Part shown: in pieces, positions 43,619 through 52,624 of the stretch
Layout: the number at the start of each line of letters is the position of its first letter
How positions within the stretch are numbered: the first letter of the stretch is position 1
Source of the DNA: Rhizobium sp. L1K21
GTDB lineage: Bacteria > Pseudomonadota > Alphaproteobacteria > Rhizobiales > Rhizobiaceae
Length of the DNA stretch: 64,000 bases
Direction of reading: 5' to 3'
NCBI RefSeq assembly: GCF_024055895.1
Contig: NZ_JAMXLE010000002.1
Location: 450,928-514,927, forward strand
Notes under the pieces: model-generated
What the model saw: only the letters and a program-made list of their open reading frames with translations
Told to the model about the DNA's origin: nothing
Databases searched by the model: none
Position numbers and translations under genes: made by a program

Positions 43619-45838
43619 CTATGCGGCGAATTCCGCCTTTTCCTGATTGATTGTTTTTTCAAGCCTATCCAGCTTCGCGGCATTGTCCGCGCGGGATCGC
43701 AAGTCTTCCGCTAACTCGGCAATTTCCTTGAAACCAACGTTAGCGGCGGCACCCTTGATCGTGTGCAACGCGTTATCCGCCGCCTCGCAATTGCCTGACG
43801 CCAAAGCGGTTCGCAGGTCAGTGAGAAGCGCAGTGGCGTCATTGAAAAAGGAGTCCAGCAGCTCCTGATAAATCTCTTCGCCCAGGGCCTCGACAAGTTC
43901 GTCGCGGCGGGCAAAATCCAGGCCACCGTTTGCGACAGCAGCCTGTTCAATCTTGTCGTCTTTCACCGCTGCCTGATGATTTTTCAAAGGTGTTGCACCG
44001 GCACCGATGAGCACCGTCCTCAAACGCATGAGCGAAATGGGCTTTGTCTCAAAACCGCTCATACCCGCTTCGCGGCAGGCTCGGCGGTCATCGTCAGAGG
44101 CATTCGCCGTCATGGCAATAATAGGAACGGTCTGATTTGGCCCGGTTTTGTTGCGGATGGCTCTCGCCGCGCTGATACCATCCATTTCCGGCATCTGCAT
44201 ATCCATCAGGATGAGGTCGTATTCAGACTGGCTCGCCATTTCCACTGCTTCCAAACCATTGGCAGCGACATCAGCAGTCTGACCAAGCCGTGCCAGAAAG
44301 CGCGTCGCCACCTGCTGGTTCGCCTTGTTGTCTTCTGCAAGCAGGATCCGCAACGGTAACAGGTGGGACATTTCCACCAGTTGCTTAATTTGCACCTCGT
44401 CGTCGCCGGCTTCCGCGATGCCGATCGGGATATCCATCCAGAACGTGCTGCCTTTGCCCAGTTCGCTCCACACACCGATCTGGCCGCCGAGACGTTCGAC
44501 GATTTCCTTGCAGATGGTCAGGCCGAGGCCGGTACCGCCGAACCTGCGACTGATGCTGGCATCAACCTGTGAGAAAGGCTTGAAGAGCCGTCTTTGTCCT
44601 GCCTCGTCGATGCCGATCCCACTGTCCTTCACCTCAAAATGCAAAACTCTCGTTCCGCCCATACCTGAGCGCTCCCGCACCGCGAGCGTGATTGTTCCAT
44701 TTTCGGTGAACTTGATCGCATTGCTCGTGAGGTTAAGAAGAACCTGGCGAATCCGCGTCGGATCGGTTTTCACCCATGGCCATTCGAGTTTTTCCGGCAG
44801 GTCCAAAACGATCCGGTTGCCGCTTTCCGCAGCGCGGCCGCCCATGATGCTTGACACCGAGTCCAGCAACTGTTCGACGTTTACAGCGCGTTCCTCCAGT
44901 TCCAGGCGTCCATGTTCGATTTTGGCGTAATCGAGAACCTCGTTCAAAACCTCTAAAAGCGCCTCGCCAGAAGAGCGAATGACCTTGACGTTGTCGCGAA
45001 CGTGTTTGGGAATGCTGCTGTATTCCATCAACTCTGCCGTTCCGAGGATGGCGTTCAGCGGTGTGCGAATTTCATGTCCCATCGTGGCCATGAATTGCGA
45101 TTTTGCGCGGTTGCCAGCATCAGCGGCCGAATAGGCTTCCGAAATCTGCAGGGTCATGGCTTCGAGGCTCATACCGGCTGCGCGCACCGAGGTGAGCTGC
45201 CTGCGCAAGGTGGCAATCAAAAGCAGGATAGAGGCCAAGAGGAAGGCGACAAAAACACCGATCAACGTCTGCGTCGCCTCAAGCTTTTCCTTGCGGTCCG
45301 CGCGCGTCGCTGACGAAACACTGTTGGCTGTCAGCAGAAACTGATTGCTGAGTTTTTCGAACTGTTCGAGATTCTCATGAATCTCGTCAACGAGTATCTC
45401 GCTGGTATCCCCTTTTGACAGCCGTATCAGATCCGGCTCGAGCTTTCGGAAGTGATCGAGGAATTCAGACTTCTTTTGATCAATCAGTGCCTGATCGTCA
45501 AAGAAGGACAGGTAGCCGGGCTTGTTGAGAAGATCGATCCGCGAATACAGAATGTCGAGGCGCAATGCGATATCTGCTTCCGGGTCGCCATGAAGATCAA
45601 CGCCATCCACCATTCTGTCGGCCATCTGCTCAATGGTTCTGACTTCGCGGTCAAGCTGAAAGACCGCCCACATAGCATTTTCGTGGACGCCGTCACTGAG
45701 TTGGTTCTGCTTCGTGGAAAGCTGCAGGTAGAGAAAGGAAATAATGCATAACAGGGCAATGGCAACAACCTGGAGGGCTGCCGTCCGTTTGCCCGCACGC
45801 TGCATCAGCGCGCCCGCTTCGCGGGAAAACTGCGTCAT
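43619..45838 (-). CDS. membrane hybrid sensor histidine kinase with receiver and HPt domains
   Basis: A 739-residue multi-domain kinase. Two membrane segments (about 20-40 and 185-207) flank a periplasmic helical sensor region of about 145 residues. Then HisKA with phospho-His in MATMGHEIRTPLNAI, an ATPase domain (LLNLTSNAIKFTENG, VKDSGIGID, FGGTGLGLTICKEIV), a receiver (LRILLAEDNKANQQ, acceptor Asp in LILMDMQMPEMDG) and a C-terminal HPt with ALHTIKGAAANVG. It is thus a complete internal phosphorelay. The ATG overlaps the preceding periplasmic-protein gene by 4 bases (ATGA), so that protein is a likely partner or signal source. Confidence 0.93.
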   Translation of the reverse strand: MTQFSREAGALMQRAGKRTAALQVVAIALLCIISFLYLQLSTKQNQLSDGVHENAMWAVFQLDREVRTIEQMADRMVDGVDLHGDPEADIALRLDILYSRIDLLNKPGYLSFFDDQALIDQKKSEFLDHFRKLEPDLIRLSKGDTSEILVDEIHENLEQFEKLSNQFLLTANSVSSATRADRKEKLEATQTLIGVFVAFLLASILLLIATLRRQLTSVRAAGMSLEAMTLQISEAYSAADAGNRAKSQFMATMGHEIRTPLNAILGTAELMEYSSIPKHVRDNVKVIRSSGEALLEVLNEVLDYAKIEHGRLELEERAVNVEQLLDSVSSIMGGRAAESGNRIVLDLPEKLEWPWVKTDPTRIRQVLLNLTSNAIKFTENGTITLAVRERSGMGGTRVLHFEVKDSGIGIDEAGQRRLFKPFSQVDASISRRFGGTGLGLTICKEIVERLGGQIGVWSELGKGSTFWMDIPIGIAEAGDDEVQIKQLVEMSHLLPLRILLAEDNKANQQVATRFLARLGQTADVAANGLEAVEMASQSEYDLILMDMQMPEMDGISAARAIRNKTGPNQTVPIIAMTANASDDDRRACREAGMSGFETKPISLMRLRTVLIGAGATPLKNHQAAVKDDKIEQAAVANGGLDFARRDELVEALGEEIYQELLDSFFNDATALLTDLRTALASGNCEAADNALHTIKGAAANVGFKEIAELAEDLRSRADNAAKLDRLEKTINQEKAEFAA

Positions 45839-46335
45839 TCAACGACCTCTATTTCCTTGATCTGCCAGACGGAGCGGGCGAAAATTTTCTCGCTGTAGAG
45901 GCTTTTGTCGAGATCAAACGGATAGACCAGGAAAAGAGGCCCCTTGTCGCGTACCGGCATTTCCGACCCGTTCTTTCGGGTTGCCATGATGACATCCAAT
46001 TTGCCGTCCTCAAACGGGACATCGGCTGCGTAATCGTTGAGGGCGCGGACAATCAGCTTGTGACCAGATGCGCCAGCAGCCTCGAGGATGGATCGCAGAT
46101 AAGGACCGCTGAAGGTGACCTCCCCCTCTGTCCAAGGAGTTTCCATGGTCGCCGAGCGTCCAGCGAGGGCCTCCAACATTGCGAGGTCGAATTTTGCAGC
46201 ACCTTCGCTATTGGTATTTTCGACATTGCCCTTCACCGTCAGGATAACCCTGCCGGTGGGCGCCTCCATGGCTTGGAGCGGTGAGGCAAAGAAGGCAACC
46301 CCGCTGAAGAGCAGGGACAGAAAAGCCAGTTTCAT
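45835..46335 (-). CDS. periplasmic protein related to molybdopterin-dependent oxidoreductase domains
   Basis: A 166-residue protein with a signal peptide (about 1-22, ending SPLQA-MEA) and a body like a trimmed SUOX/YedY-type fold: ILTVKGNVENTN, FDLAMLEALAGRSATMETPW, GPYLRSILEAAGASG and GPLFLVYPFDLDKSL. Such stand-alone domains beside sensor kinases lack most of the cofactor-binding region, so a sensory or binding role is more likely than catalysis. It is translationally coupled to the hybrid kinase. Confidence 0.7.
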   Translation of the reverse strand: MKLAFLSLLFSGVAFFASPLQAMEAPTGRVILTVKGNVENTNSEGAAKFDLAMLEALAGRSATMETPWTEGEVTFSGPYLRSILEAAGASGHKLIVRALNDYAADVPFEDGKLDVIMATRKNGSEMPVRDKGPLFLVYPFDLDKSLYSEKIFARSVWQIKEIEVVE

Positions 46336-46358
46336 GCGATATTCCTCCAGAGAGACGT

Positions 46359-46751
46359 TTAAATGGCGAGATCAGCGTCGATCATTTCCTGCGGAACAAG
46401 CGCGGCCATCAATGCGGCAAAGCTCAGGGCTTCGACCGGCTTGGTCAGAAACTCCGTAACACCGGCGCTCAGCGCTTCCTCGCGCAGCGCGCGCGACGTA
46501 TCCGCCGTCACCATGACAGCCGGCACACTCTGATATCGCGGCAGACGGCGAAGCATGCGGAAGAATTGCAGCCCCGTCATGCCCGGCAGTTTTTGATCAA
46601 CGAGGAGGAGAGCGAAATCGTGCAAATGACAAAGCTGGAGCGCCTTTGCGGGCTCGGCTTCGACAACGATTTCTCCGGCATAGACCTTTTTGACAAGGTG
46701 TTTGAGGATGAGGCCGTTGGTCGGGTTGTCCTCAACAATTAGAATGCTCAT
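46359..46751 (-). CDS. single-domain response regulator
   Basis: A 130-residue receiver: acidic residues ED at 7-8, phospho-acceptor Asp52 in LLLVDQKLPGMTGLQ, switch Thr in VMVTADTSR and Lys in FLTKPVEAL. It has no output domain. It is the first gene of the run receiver - periplasmic protein - hybrid kinase - HD-GYP regulator, all leftward and closely spaced, and probably competes for or relays phosphate from the kinase's HPt domain. ATG 46751 is chosen; a TTG 12 bases upstream is possible. Confidence 0.88.
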   Translation of the reverse strand: MSILIVEDNPTNGLILKHLVKKVYAGEIVVEAEPAKALQLCHLHDFALLLVDQKLPGMTGLQFFRMLRRLPRYQSVPAVMVTADTSRALREEALSAGVTEFLTKPVEALSFAALMAALVPQEMIDADLAI

Positions 46752-47001
46752 GGGGCGACTCAATACCTACCAGCACACATGCGCTTGCTCACAGTTTCAC
46801 TCCGGGCGCGACCGGTGAGCGCGGTGGCATCATGCCTGGTTCGTGAAGAACTTTTCTGCGCCCGCTATCATTGCGATACGAAATCGCTTTTTGCTGCCAT
46901 AGGCTGAGAGTGAAACGTTAAATTTCTTCTATGCAGCTTCTACTAGAATTGGGGATACGCCCCGCGCGATTGTCCTTTGAAAGAGCAGCCCACCGGATAG
47001 C

Positions 47002-47032
47002 AAAAGGCCCGCGGTGCATTTGCCGCGGGCCT
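47002..47032 (-). terminator. intrinsic terminator after frcA
   Basis: A 10-bp GC-rich perfect stem (AGGCCCGCGG at 47005-47014 with CCGCGGGCCT at 47023-47032) lies 15 bases past the frcA stop. On the minus strand it is followed by a short T-run (TTTT, including the last stem base). It ends the frcBCA transcript. Confidence 0.75.
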
Positions 47033-47046
47033 CGTTTTACTGGCGA

Positions 47047-47823
47047 TCAAGCCGCTGCCGGTTGGGCCGGCGGCTCCTTTGCTCCGGTCATGAACGCGAC
47101 AGCATCTGACATGCTGTATTCTTTCGGATTGATGACGCACAACCGCTTGCCGAGACGATGGACGTGAATACGGTCGGCCACTTCGAAAACGTGCGGCATG
47201 TTGTGCGAGATCAGAATGATCGGAATACCGCGCGAACGGACATCCAAAATCAGCTCCAGAACGCGCCGGCTTTCTTTCACACCCAAGGCTGCCGTTGGCT
47301 CATCGAGAATGATGACCTTCGACCCGAAGGCGGCTGCACGAGCCACGGCAACGCCCTGACGCTGCCCACCCGAGAGGGTTTCCACGGGCTGATTGATGTT
47401 CTGAATGGTCATCAATCCAAGGTCGGAGAGCTTTTCACGGGCAAATTTTTCCATCGCCGGGCGATCCAGTCTGCGAAAGACCTGACCCAGAATGCCCTTC
47501 TGGCGCAACTCGCGCCCCATGAACATATTGTCGGCTATGGAAAGCGCCGGCGACATGGCGAGCGTCTGATAAACCGTTTCGATACCGGCAGCACGCGCTT
47601 CAATGGGCGATTCGAAACTGACCTTTTTTCCTTCCAGTTCGATTGTCCCCGAGTCAGGTGTCACCGCACCTGAAATGGCCTTGATCAAGGTCGATTTACC
47701 GGCACCGTTATCGCCAATCACCGCCAGGATTTCGCCGGGCATGAGATCGAAGTCGCATCTATCCAATGCGGTCACCTTACCATAACGTTTGGTCAGGTTC
47801 GTTGCTTTCAGGATCGGTTCCAT
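47047..47823 (-). CDS. frcA: fructose-type ABC importer, ATP-binding subunit
   Basis: A 258-residue single ABC domain: Walker A GDNGAGKST, signature TLSGGQRQGVAVARAAAF, Walker B VIILDEPTAALGV. Most CUT2 sugar importers have a double ATPase of about 500 residues; a single-domain ATPase beside a CUT2 permease is the hallmark of rhizobial FrcA. The order frcB-frcC-frcA also matches. Its ATG overlaps the frcC stop by one base. No frcK kinase follows; the transcript ends at a terminator. Confidence 0.92.
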   Translation of the reverse strand: MEPILKATNLTKRYGKVTALDRCDFDLMPGEILAVIGDNGAGKSTLIKAISGAVTPDSGTIELEGKKVSFESPIEARAAGIETVYQTLAMSPALSIADNMFMGRELRQKGILGQVFRRLDRPAMEKFAREKLSDLGLMTIQNINQPVETLSGGQRQGVAVARAAAFGSKVIILDEPTAALGVKESRRVLELILDVRSRGIPIILISHNMPHVFEVADRIHVHRLGKRLCVINPKEYSMSDAVAFMTGAKEPPAQPAAA

Positions 47824-48890
47824 TACGCAGCCACCTTTCTAATCCACTGGTCGATGCTGACAGCACCGATGATCAAGGTTCCGATGAGAAGATAGGTCCA
47901 TTGCGGATCGGCCCCCGACATCCGCAATCCAAGCTCGAAAACGCCCACGATGAGCGCACCGAAGAATGAACCGATGATGGACCCGCGACCGCCGAAGAGC
48001 GAGATGCCGCCAATCACCACGGCGGTGATGGACTGGATATTGCCGATGACTCCGGTCGTTGCCGATGGTGATACGGAGCCATAGCGGCCGATCATCACCC
48101 AGCCGGCAAAGGCACATATGATCCCGACAAGGATATAGATCGACATCAGCGTTCTGTTGACGCTTACGCCGGCGAGTTCAGCAGCTTCGGGATCGTCGCC
48201 GACCGCATAAACGTGACGGCCCCATGCTGTGGAGCGAAGCGCATAGGCCAACCCCACCACGAGCGCAATCATGAAGATGACCCCGAGCGTGAACGTTGCG
48301 CCGCCGATCTCAAACTTTGCCCCCATCAGCTGGAGAAAGGGTGCCTGGGATTCGATATCCTGCGCACGGATTGTTTCATTTGCAGAGTAGAGATAGTTGG
48401 CCGCCAGAACGATCTGCCACATGCCAAGCGTGACGATGAAGGGCGGCAGCTTGACGCGAGAAACGAGCCAGCCGTTGACGGCGCCGATGGCAGCGCCCAG
48501 CACGATGCCAGCAATGACAGCGAGAAACGGCGGAAGCCCGTAGCGGAAGGTAAATTGGCCCATGATCACTGAACACAGCACAGCGAGCGCACCAACACTC
48601 AAGTCGATTCCGGCTGTCAAGATGATCAGGCTCTGGGCTGCGGCAAGAACACCAACAATCTGCACCTGTTGCAGAATAAGTGTGAGCGCGAAGGGCGAAA
48701 AGAACCGGCTGCCCAGCACGAGCCCGAAGACCACAATTGCCATGATGAGAACGATCAGAGGAACCAGGGCTGGCGTTGAATGCAAAGCCTGATGAAAGCG
48801 GCCCACTATCCCCTTGTCGTGGAGGTCGAACGATGCGACCTCGCGGCCCGCGCCTGAGGCAGCGGCTTCATAATTGTCCGAGTTGGACAT
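47823..48890 (-). CDS. frcC: fructose-type ABC importer, permease subunit
   Basis: A 355-residue CUT2-family permease with about ten hydrophobic segments and a cytosolic N-terminus. Marks include AAQSLIILTAGIDLSVGAL, GAAIGAVNGWLVSRVKLPP, FIVTLGMWQIVLAANYLYS and GRHVYAVGDDPEAAELAGV, all typical of RbsC/FrcC. GGAGG precedes the ATG. Between it and frcB lies an attenuator-like hairpin (48943-48966). Confidence 0.94.
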   Translation of the reverse strand: MSNSDNYEAAASGAGREVASFDLHDKGIVGRFHQALHSTPALVPLIVLIMAIVVFGLVLGSRFFSPFALTLILQQVQIVGVLAAAQSLIILTAGIDLSVGALAVLCSVIMGQFTFRYGLPPFLAVIAGIVLGAAIGAVNGWLVSRVKLPPFIVTLGMWQIVLAANYLYSANETIRAQDIESQAPFLQLMGAKFEIGGATFTLGVIFMIALVVGLAYALRSTAWGRHVYAVGDDPEAAELAGVSVNRTLMSIYILVGIICAFAGWVMIGRYGSVSPSATTGVIGNIQSITAVVIGGISLFGGRGSIIGSFFGALIVGVFELGLRMSGADPQWTYLLIGTLIIGAVSIDQWIRKVAA

Positions 48891-48936
48891 GATGACCCTC
48901 CTTCAAGACTGCGCACTGCCATGCCAGGCGCAGATA

Positions 48937-48966
48937 ATAAAAGGGGCGGGCTTAAGCGTCCGCCCC
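48937..48966 (-). terminator. attenuator-like hairpin between frcB and frcC
   Basis: GGGGCGG (48943-48949) pairs with CCGCCCC (48960-48966) around a 10-nt loop; on the minus strand the stem is followed by TTTTATTAT. It lies just after the frcB stop, so partial termination here would give more binding protein than membrane components, as is common for ABC importers. Confidence 0.65.
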
Positions 48967-48997
48967 GGAGAAATTCTCCTACCCGTTTAGGATTATA

Positions 48998-50023
48998 TCA
49001 ACCCCAGCAGAGCTTTGTACCTTCATCTGTGTCGATCGACTCGACACCTTCAGCAGGCTTGTCCGTTACAAGTGCAACGCCGGTGTCGAAGAAGGATTTG
49101 CCTTCCGTTGCTTCCGGCTTCGTTCCGTCCTTGGCCCAGGCTGCGATCGCTTCGATGCCCTTGGAGGCCATGAGAAGCGGGTACTGCTGCGAGGTCGCGC
49201 CGATCACGCCTTCCTTGACGTTCTTGACACCCGGGCAACCGCCATCGACGGAAACGATCAGCGTGTCGTTTTCACGACCGATAGATTTCAAGGCTTCGTA
49301 TGCGCCGGCAGCTGCAGGCTCGTTGATCGTGTAGACAACGTTGATGCTGGTGTCCTTGGCGAGAAGGTTTTCCATCGCCTTGCGGCCACCTTCTTCGTTG
49401 CCCTGCGTGACATCGTGGCCGACGATGCGCGGATCCGTTTCATCGCCCCACTTGTTGGGGTCGCCAACGTCTATACCGAAGCCCTTCATGAAGCCCTGAT
49501 CGCGCAGAACGCCAACAGTCGGCTGCGACACGTCGAGGTCGAGCATGGCAATCTTGGCATCTGCGGCCTTGTCGCCAAGGGTTGCTGCGGCCCATTTGCC
49601 GATCAGTTCACCGGCCAGAAGGTTATCCGTCGCGAAGGTCATATCGGCAGCGTCGATCGGGTTGAGCGGCGTGTCGAGCGCGATGACGAGGAGACCGGCA
49701 TCACGGGCCTGCTGTACGGACGGCACGATTGCCGATGTGTCAGACGCGGTCAGCAAAATGCCCTTTGCGCCATTGGCGATGCAGGTCTCAATGGCCTGTA
49801 CCTGGGTCTCGTTGTCGCCATCGACCTTGCCAGCATAAGCATTGAGCGTGATGCCAAGCTCCTTGGCCTTGGCCTCAGCGCCTTCACGCATCTTGACGAA
49901 GAAAGGGTTTGTGTCGGTTTTGGTGATCAGGCAGGCTGAAACGTCTTCGGCGGCGGCCGGAGAGGCGAAAGCAACGCCGAGTGCGAGCGCACCAAGGGTT
50001 GCAGAAACGATGGACTTTTTCAT
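48998..50023 (-). CDS. frcB: fructose-type ABC importer, periplasmic binding protein
   Basis: A 341-residue pentose/hexose-binding protein: signal peptide (about 1-25, ASPAAA), then [58 protein letters not shown] and [17 protein letters not shown], all typical of FrcB. FrcB proteins bind fructose, and in S. meliloti the system also takes mannose and ribose. ATG 50023 has GGGAGGAA upstream. It is divergent from the ROK regulator with 229 bases between starts. Confidence 0.94.
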   Translation of the reverse strand: MKKSIVSATLGALALGVAFASPAAAEDVSACLITKTDTNPFFVKMREGAEAKAKELGITLNAYAGKVDGDNETQVQAIETCIANGAKGILLTASDTSAIVPSVQQARDAGLLVIALDTPLNPIDAADMTFATDNLLAGELIGKWAAATLGDKAADAKIAMLDLDVSQPTVGVLRDQGFMKGFGIDVGDPNKWGDETDPRIVGHDVTQGNEEGGRKAMENLLAKDTSINVVYTINEPAAAGAYEALKSIGRENDTLIVSVDGGCPGVKNVKEGVIGATSQQYPLLMASKGIEAIAAWAKDGTKPEATEGKSFFDTGVALVTDKPAEGVESIDTDEGTKLCWG

Positions 50024-50176
50024 GATTGTTCCTCCCGAGAACATGTGTTGCCGGCTTGTCCGGCGAAAATTCCAGCAAACCCTTCACTGCCAACGCGAAG
50101 CAGGCTAGCAAGATGCCGGCCCTCCTCTGAGGCTGGGGCTTACTGTCATTAAGGGAAACCCAATATGAGGCGCTTG

Positions 50177-50208
50177 TCAATAAATAAATCGAATTGAGTT
50201 ATTATTGA
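50177..50208. promoter_or_regulatory. AT-rich imperfect inverted repeat between frcB and the ROK regulator
   Basis: TCAATAAATAA (50177-50187) and TTATTATTGA (50199-50208) are near-perfect inverted repeats 11 bases apart. ROK-family repressors bind long AT-rich dyads, so this is the likely operator controlling both divergent units. Confidence 0.5.
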
Positions 50209-50252
50209 TTTGATGTTAAATCGCATTTACCTGCCTGGGAGGAGGCAACACA

Positions 50253-51497
50253 TTGAAAATCGATAAGGACACCCAAACGCTCAGTGACGTTTCGAAGGTC
50301 GTGGATCCGAGCGGTGGTGCAAACCAGGTGCGGGTTCGCGCCTATAATGAGCGGCTTGTGATGTCGCTGGTCCGCCGGCATCAGGAACTGTCGAAGGCAG
50401 ATATTGCACGCCGGTCGGGACTGTCAGCGCAGACCGTGTCTGTTATCATGCGGGCGCTCGAAGCCGACGGACTTTTGATCCGGGGCGCGCCGGTGCGCGG
50501 TCGTGTTGGGCAGCCATCGATCCCCATGCGCCTCAACCCGGAAGGTGTGCTTTCCCTCGGGCTCAAGATTGGCCGCCGCAGCGCCGATCTGGTGTTGATG
50601 GACTTTGTCGGCAATGTGCGCAGGAAGGCCTATAAATCTTACCCCTACCCAAAGCTGGATGACATTCTGGAATTTGTTCGACGCGGCATATCCGATTTCT
50701 CAAGACATCTGACGGGGCAGCAACTGGAACGCATCTGCGGCCTCGGCGTGGCAATGCCTGGCGAGATATGGTCATGGGCAGAAACCGTGGGCACCCCCTT
50801 TGAAGAGATGCAGAAGTGGCGCGATGCCGATATCGCAAGCCTTCTCCACGCAGCAAGCGGCCTGCCTGTTTTTCTGCAAAACGACGCGACAGCAGCCTGT
50901 GCGGCTGAGCTCGTTTTCGGCCTCGGGTCACGTCATGCCGACTTTGCGTATTTTTTCGTCGGCATGTTTGCCGGTGGGGGTGTCGTTCTCAACCACATGC
51001 TGTACCCCGGAAAAAGCGGCAATGCCGGAGCGTTCGGCTCCATGCCGATCCCCGATGGGTCTGGCGGTACGCGGCAGCTGATTGAGGGGGCTTCAATCCT
51101 TGTTCTGGAGAAAATGGTCGAGGGTGCAGGACGGGATGCCAGCAGCATATGGAACCCGCCGGATGAATGGGATGATTTCGGTCCTATCCTGGATCAATGG
51201 ATCGAGATGAGCGCCCGCAACCTTGCGCTTGCTTCACTGGCGGCATGTTCCGTCATTGATTTCGAGGCAATCGTGATTGAGGGCGGGTTTTCAGCCGCAA
51301 TCAAACGAAAACTCGTGGATGCAACACGGCGATCCTTCGAGCAACTCGATCTCAAAGGCATCAGCCGACCGGTGTTTGAAGAGGCGTTGGTGGGAAGCGG
51401 CGCGCGCGCGAGCGGTGCAGCAAGTCTGCCGCTTTTTGCGCGCTACCTGACCGATCAAGCGGTACTTTTCAAAGATATGCTGGGGGAACAGGAATAG
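50253..51497 (+). CDS. ROK-family transcriptional regulator (FrcR-type)
   Basis: A 414-residue regulator: winged helix-turn-helix at about 35-95 (LSKADIARRSGLSAQTVSVI, then RALEADGLLIRG) and a ROK sugar-kinase-like domain (about 105-410). The usual ROK zinc motif CxCGxxGC is absent; the corresponding region reads GAFGSMPIPDGSGGTRQLI. The kinase phosphate-binding loop is also changed (GLKIGRRSADLVLM), so it is a sensor and not a kinase. It starts with TTG at 50253 behind a strong GGGAGGAGG. Its position opposite frcB points to control of fructose uptake. Confidence 0.88.
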   Translation: MKIDKDTQTLSDVSKVVDPSGGANQVRVRAYNERLVMSLVRRHQELSKADIARRSGLSAQTVSVIMRALEADGLLIRGAPVRGRVGQPSIPMRLNPEGVLSLGLKIGRRSADLVLMDFVGNVRRKAYKSYPYPKLDDILEFVRRGISDFSRHLTGQQLERICGLGVAMPGEIWSWAETVGTPFEEMQKWRDADIASLLHAASGLPVFLQNDATAACAAELVFGLGSRHADFAYFFVGMFAGGGVVLNHMLYPGKSGNAGAFGSMPIPDGSGGTRQLIEGASILVLEKMVEGAGRDASSIWNPPDEWDDFGPILDQWIEMSARNLALASLAACSVIDFEAIVIEGGFSAAIKRKLVDATRRSFEQLDLKGISRPVFEEALVGSGARASGAASLPLFARYLTDQAVLFKDMLGEQE

Positions 51498-51572
51498 GCA
51501 TTTGTTCCAGCGGTAACAGCGCAACCTCTCTCGCGTCAGGCATTGTGAATGCCGTTGAAAGCGAGGGTTCAA

Positions 51573-51716
51573 ATGCACCGATATCTTCTTCTGGCCGCCT
51601 TCTCGATTGCCGCCGGCTATCTGTTGACTGCACCTGACGTCCAGCCGGAAAGCTTGGGCAGACACACCTATGTTCTGGCCGATACGGAGGTGATTTCGCA
51701 GGGCAAATTTCGTTGA
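51573..51716 (+). CDS. 47-residue candidate secreted or anchored small protein
   Basis: An ATG at 51573, five bases after GAGGG, opens a 47-codon frame ending at TGA 51714-51716. The product starts MHRYLLLAAFSIAAGYLLTA, a convincing short hydrophobic leader, followed by a polar 27-residue tail with LGRHTYVLADTEV. It lies between the ROK gene and the Crp-like gene on the same strand. No family is recognised; it may be a true small membrane or exported protein or a chance frame. Confidence 0.45.
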   Translation: MHRYLLLAAFSIAAGYLLTAPDVQPESLGRHTYVLADTEVISQGKFR

Positions 51717-51910
51717 CAGATCATCAGACGCCGCTGGTTTCATATTTAGGTTGAAACAGGCCTTACGCTGGGCGATGATCGCAACCCATGAAGCGCAGCA
51801 GAGGGCGGGGCGGGTTGACCCAGTTCTGCGGACAGCTTTCAGGGGGACAAGACGTTGGGATGACGCGGCTTTTCTGCGTCACACCGGGGAGCGGCAAAGC
51901 CGGAAAGCCT

Positions 51911-52615
51911 ATGACGGAGATCAGAAAGAGCCCGGCCTTCTGGCGCTCTTTTCCCATTTTTGAGGAATTCGATAACGCCCTCATAGAGGCTGTGGCGGCG
52001 ATTGCAGTTCACCGGCTATGGCCCGCGGGTACCACGATTTTCCAACGCGGGGATGAAGGCAATTATATGCTTTTGACCGTCTCTGGCCGCATCAAGATTT
52101 CCCTCATCACGGCGCAGGGCAAGGAACTTTCTCTGCGGCATCTGGAAGCCGGGACAATTCTCGGCGAGATGGCAATACTGGACGGTTCTCCGCGCTCTGC
52201 GGATGCGACAGCGGTTGCCGCGACAGAAGGCTACGTCATTGCCAAGCGTGACTTTCAGCGGCTGATGGAAAAACATCCGGTCGCCGCACAAGCTGTCATT
52301 CACTATCTTTGCGCGCGGCTGCGCGAGACAACCGAACAGCTGGAAACAATCGCGCTTTACGACCTTGATGCGCGGGTTGCCCGCTTCTTTGTCTCCACGC
52401 TCAAGCAGATCCACGGTGAGGAACTGCCCGAGAGCGCCAATCTTCAGCTCTCCCTCAGTCAATCGGAGATCGCTGGAATTCTCGGTGCCAGCCGGCCAAA
52501 AATCAACCGGTCGATTGTTTCCCTGGAGGAAAAAGGTGCGATCCGCCGCAAAGACGGCGTTATAGACTGCAATACGGAGCGGCTGCTGGAACTCGCCGAG
52601 CCGGATGACGTCTGA
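51911..52615 (+). CDS. Crp/Fnr-family transcriptional regulator
   Basis: A 234-residue regulator with a cyclic-nucleotide-binding beta-roll (about 15-130: TTIFQRGDEGNYMLLTVSG, then the phosphate-binding cassette region AGTILGEMAILDGSPRSADA), a dimerisation helix and a C-terminal winged helix (SLSQSEIAGILGASRPKINR). GEMAILDGSPRSA closely resembles the GELAL...RSA cassette that holds cAMP. No FNR-type cysteines. The ATG at 51911 is preferred; the frame extends to 51788. Nine bases after its stop an adenylate cyclase gene begins, so regulator and signal maker are co-expressed. Confidence 0.88.
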   Translation: MTEIRKSPAFWRSFPIFEEFDNALIEAVAAIAVHRLWPAGTTIFQRGDEGNYMLLTVSGRIKISLITAQGKELSLRHLEAGTILGEMAILDGSPRSADATAVAATEGYVIAKRDFQRLMEKHPVAAQAVIHYLCARLRETTEQLETIALYDLDARVARFFVSTLKQIHGEELPESANLQLSLSQSEIAGILGASRPKINRSIVSLEEKGAIRRKDGVIDCNTERLLELAEPDDV

Positions 52616-52624
52616 GGTTGACGC

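Noticed and set aside
46793..46914. GTTTCACTC (46794-46802) and GAGTGAAAC (46906-46914) as an operator pair
   Set aside because: A perfect 9-bp inverted pair, but 103 bases apart with no supporting context; could be chance in a 295-base intergenic region.
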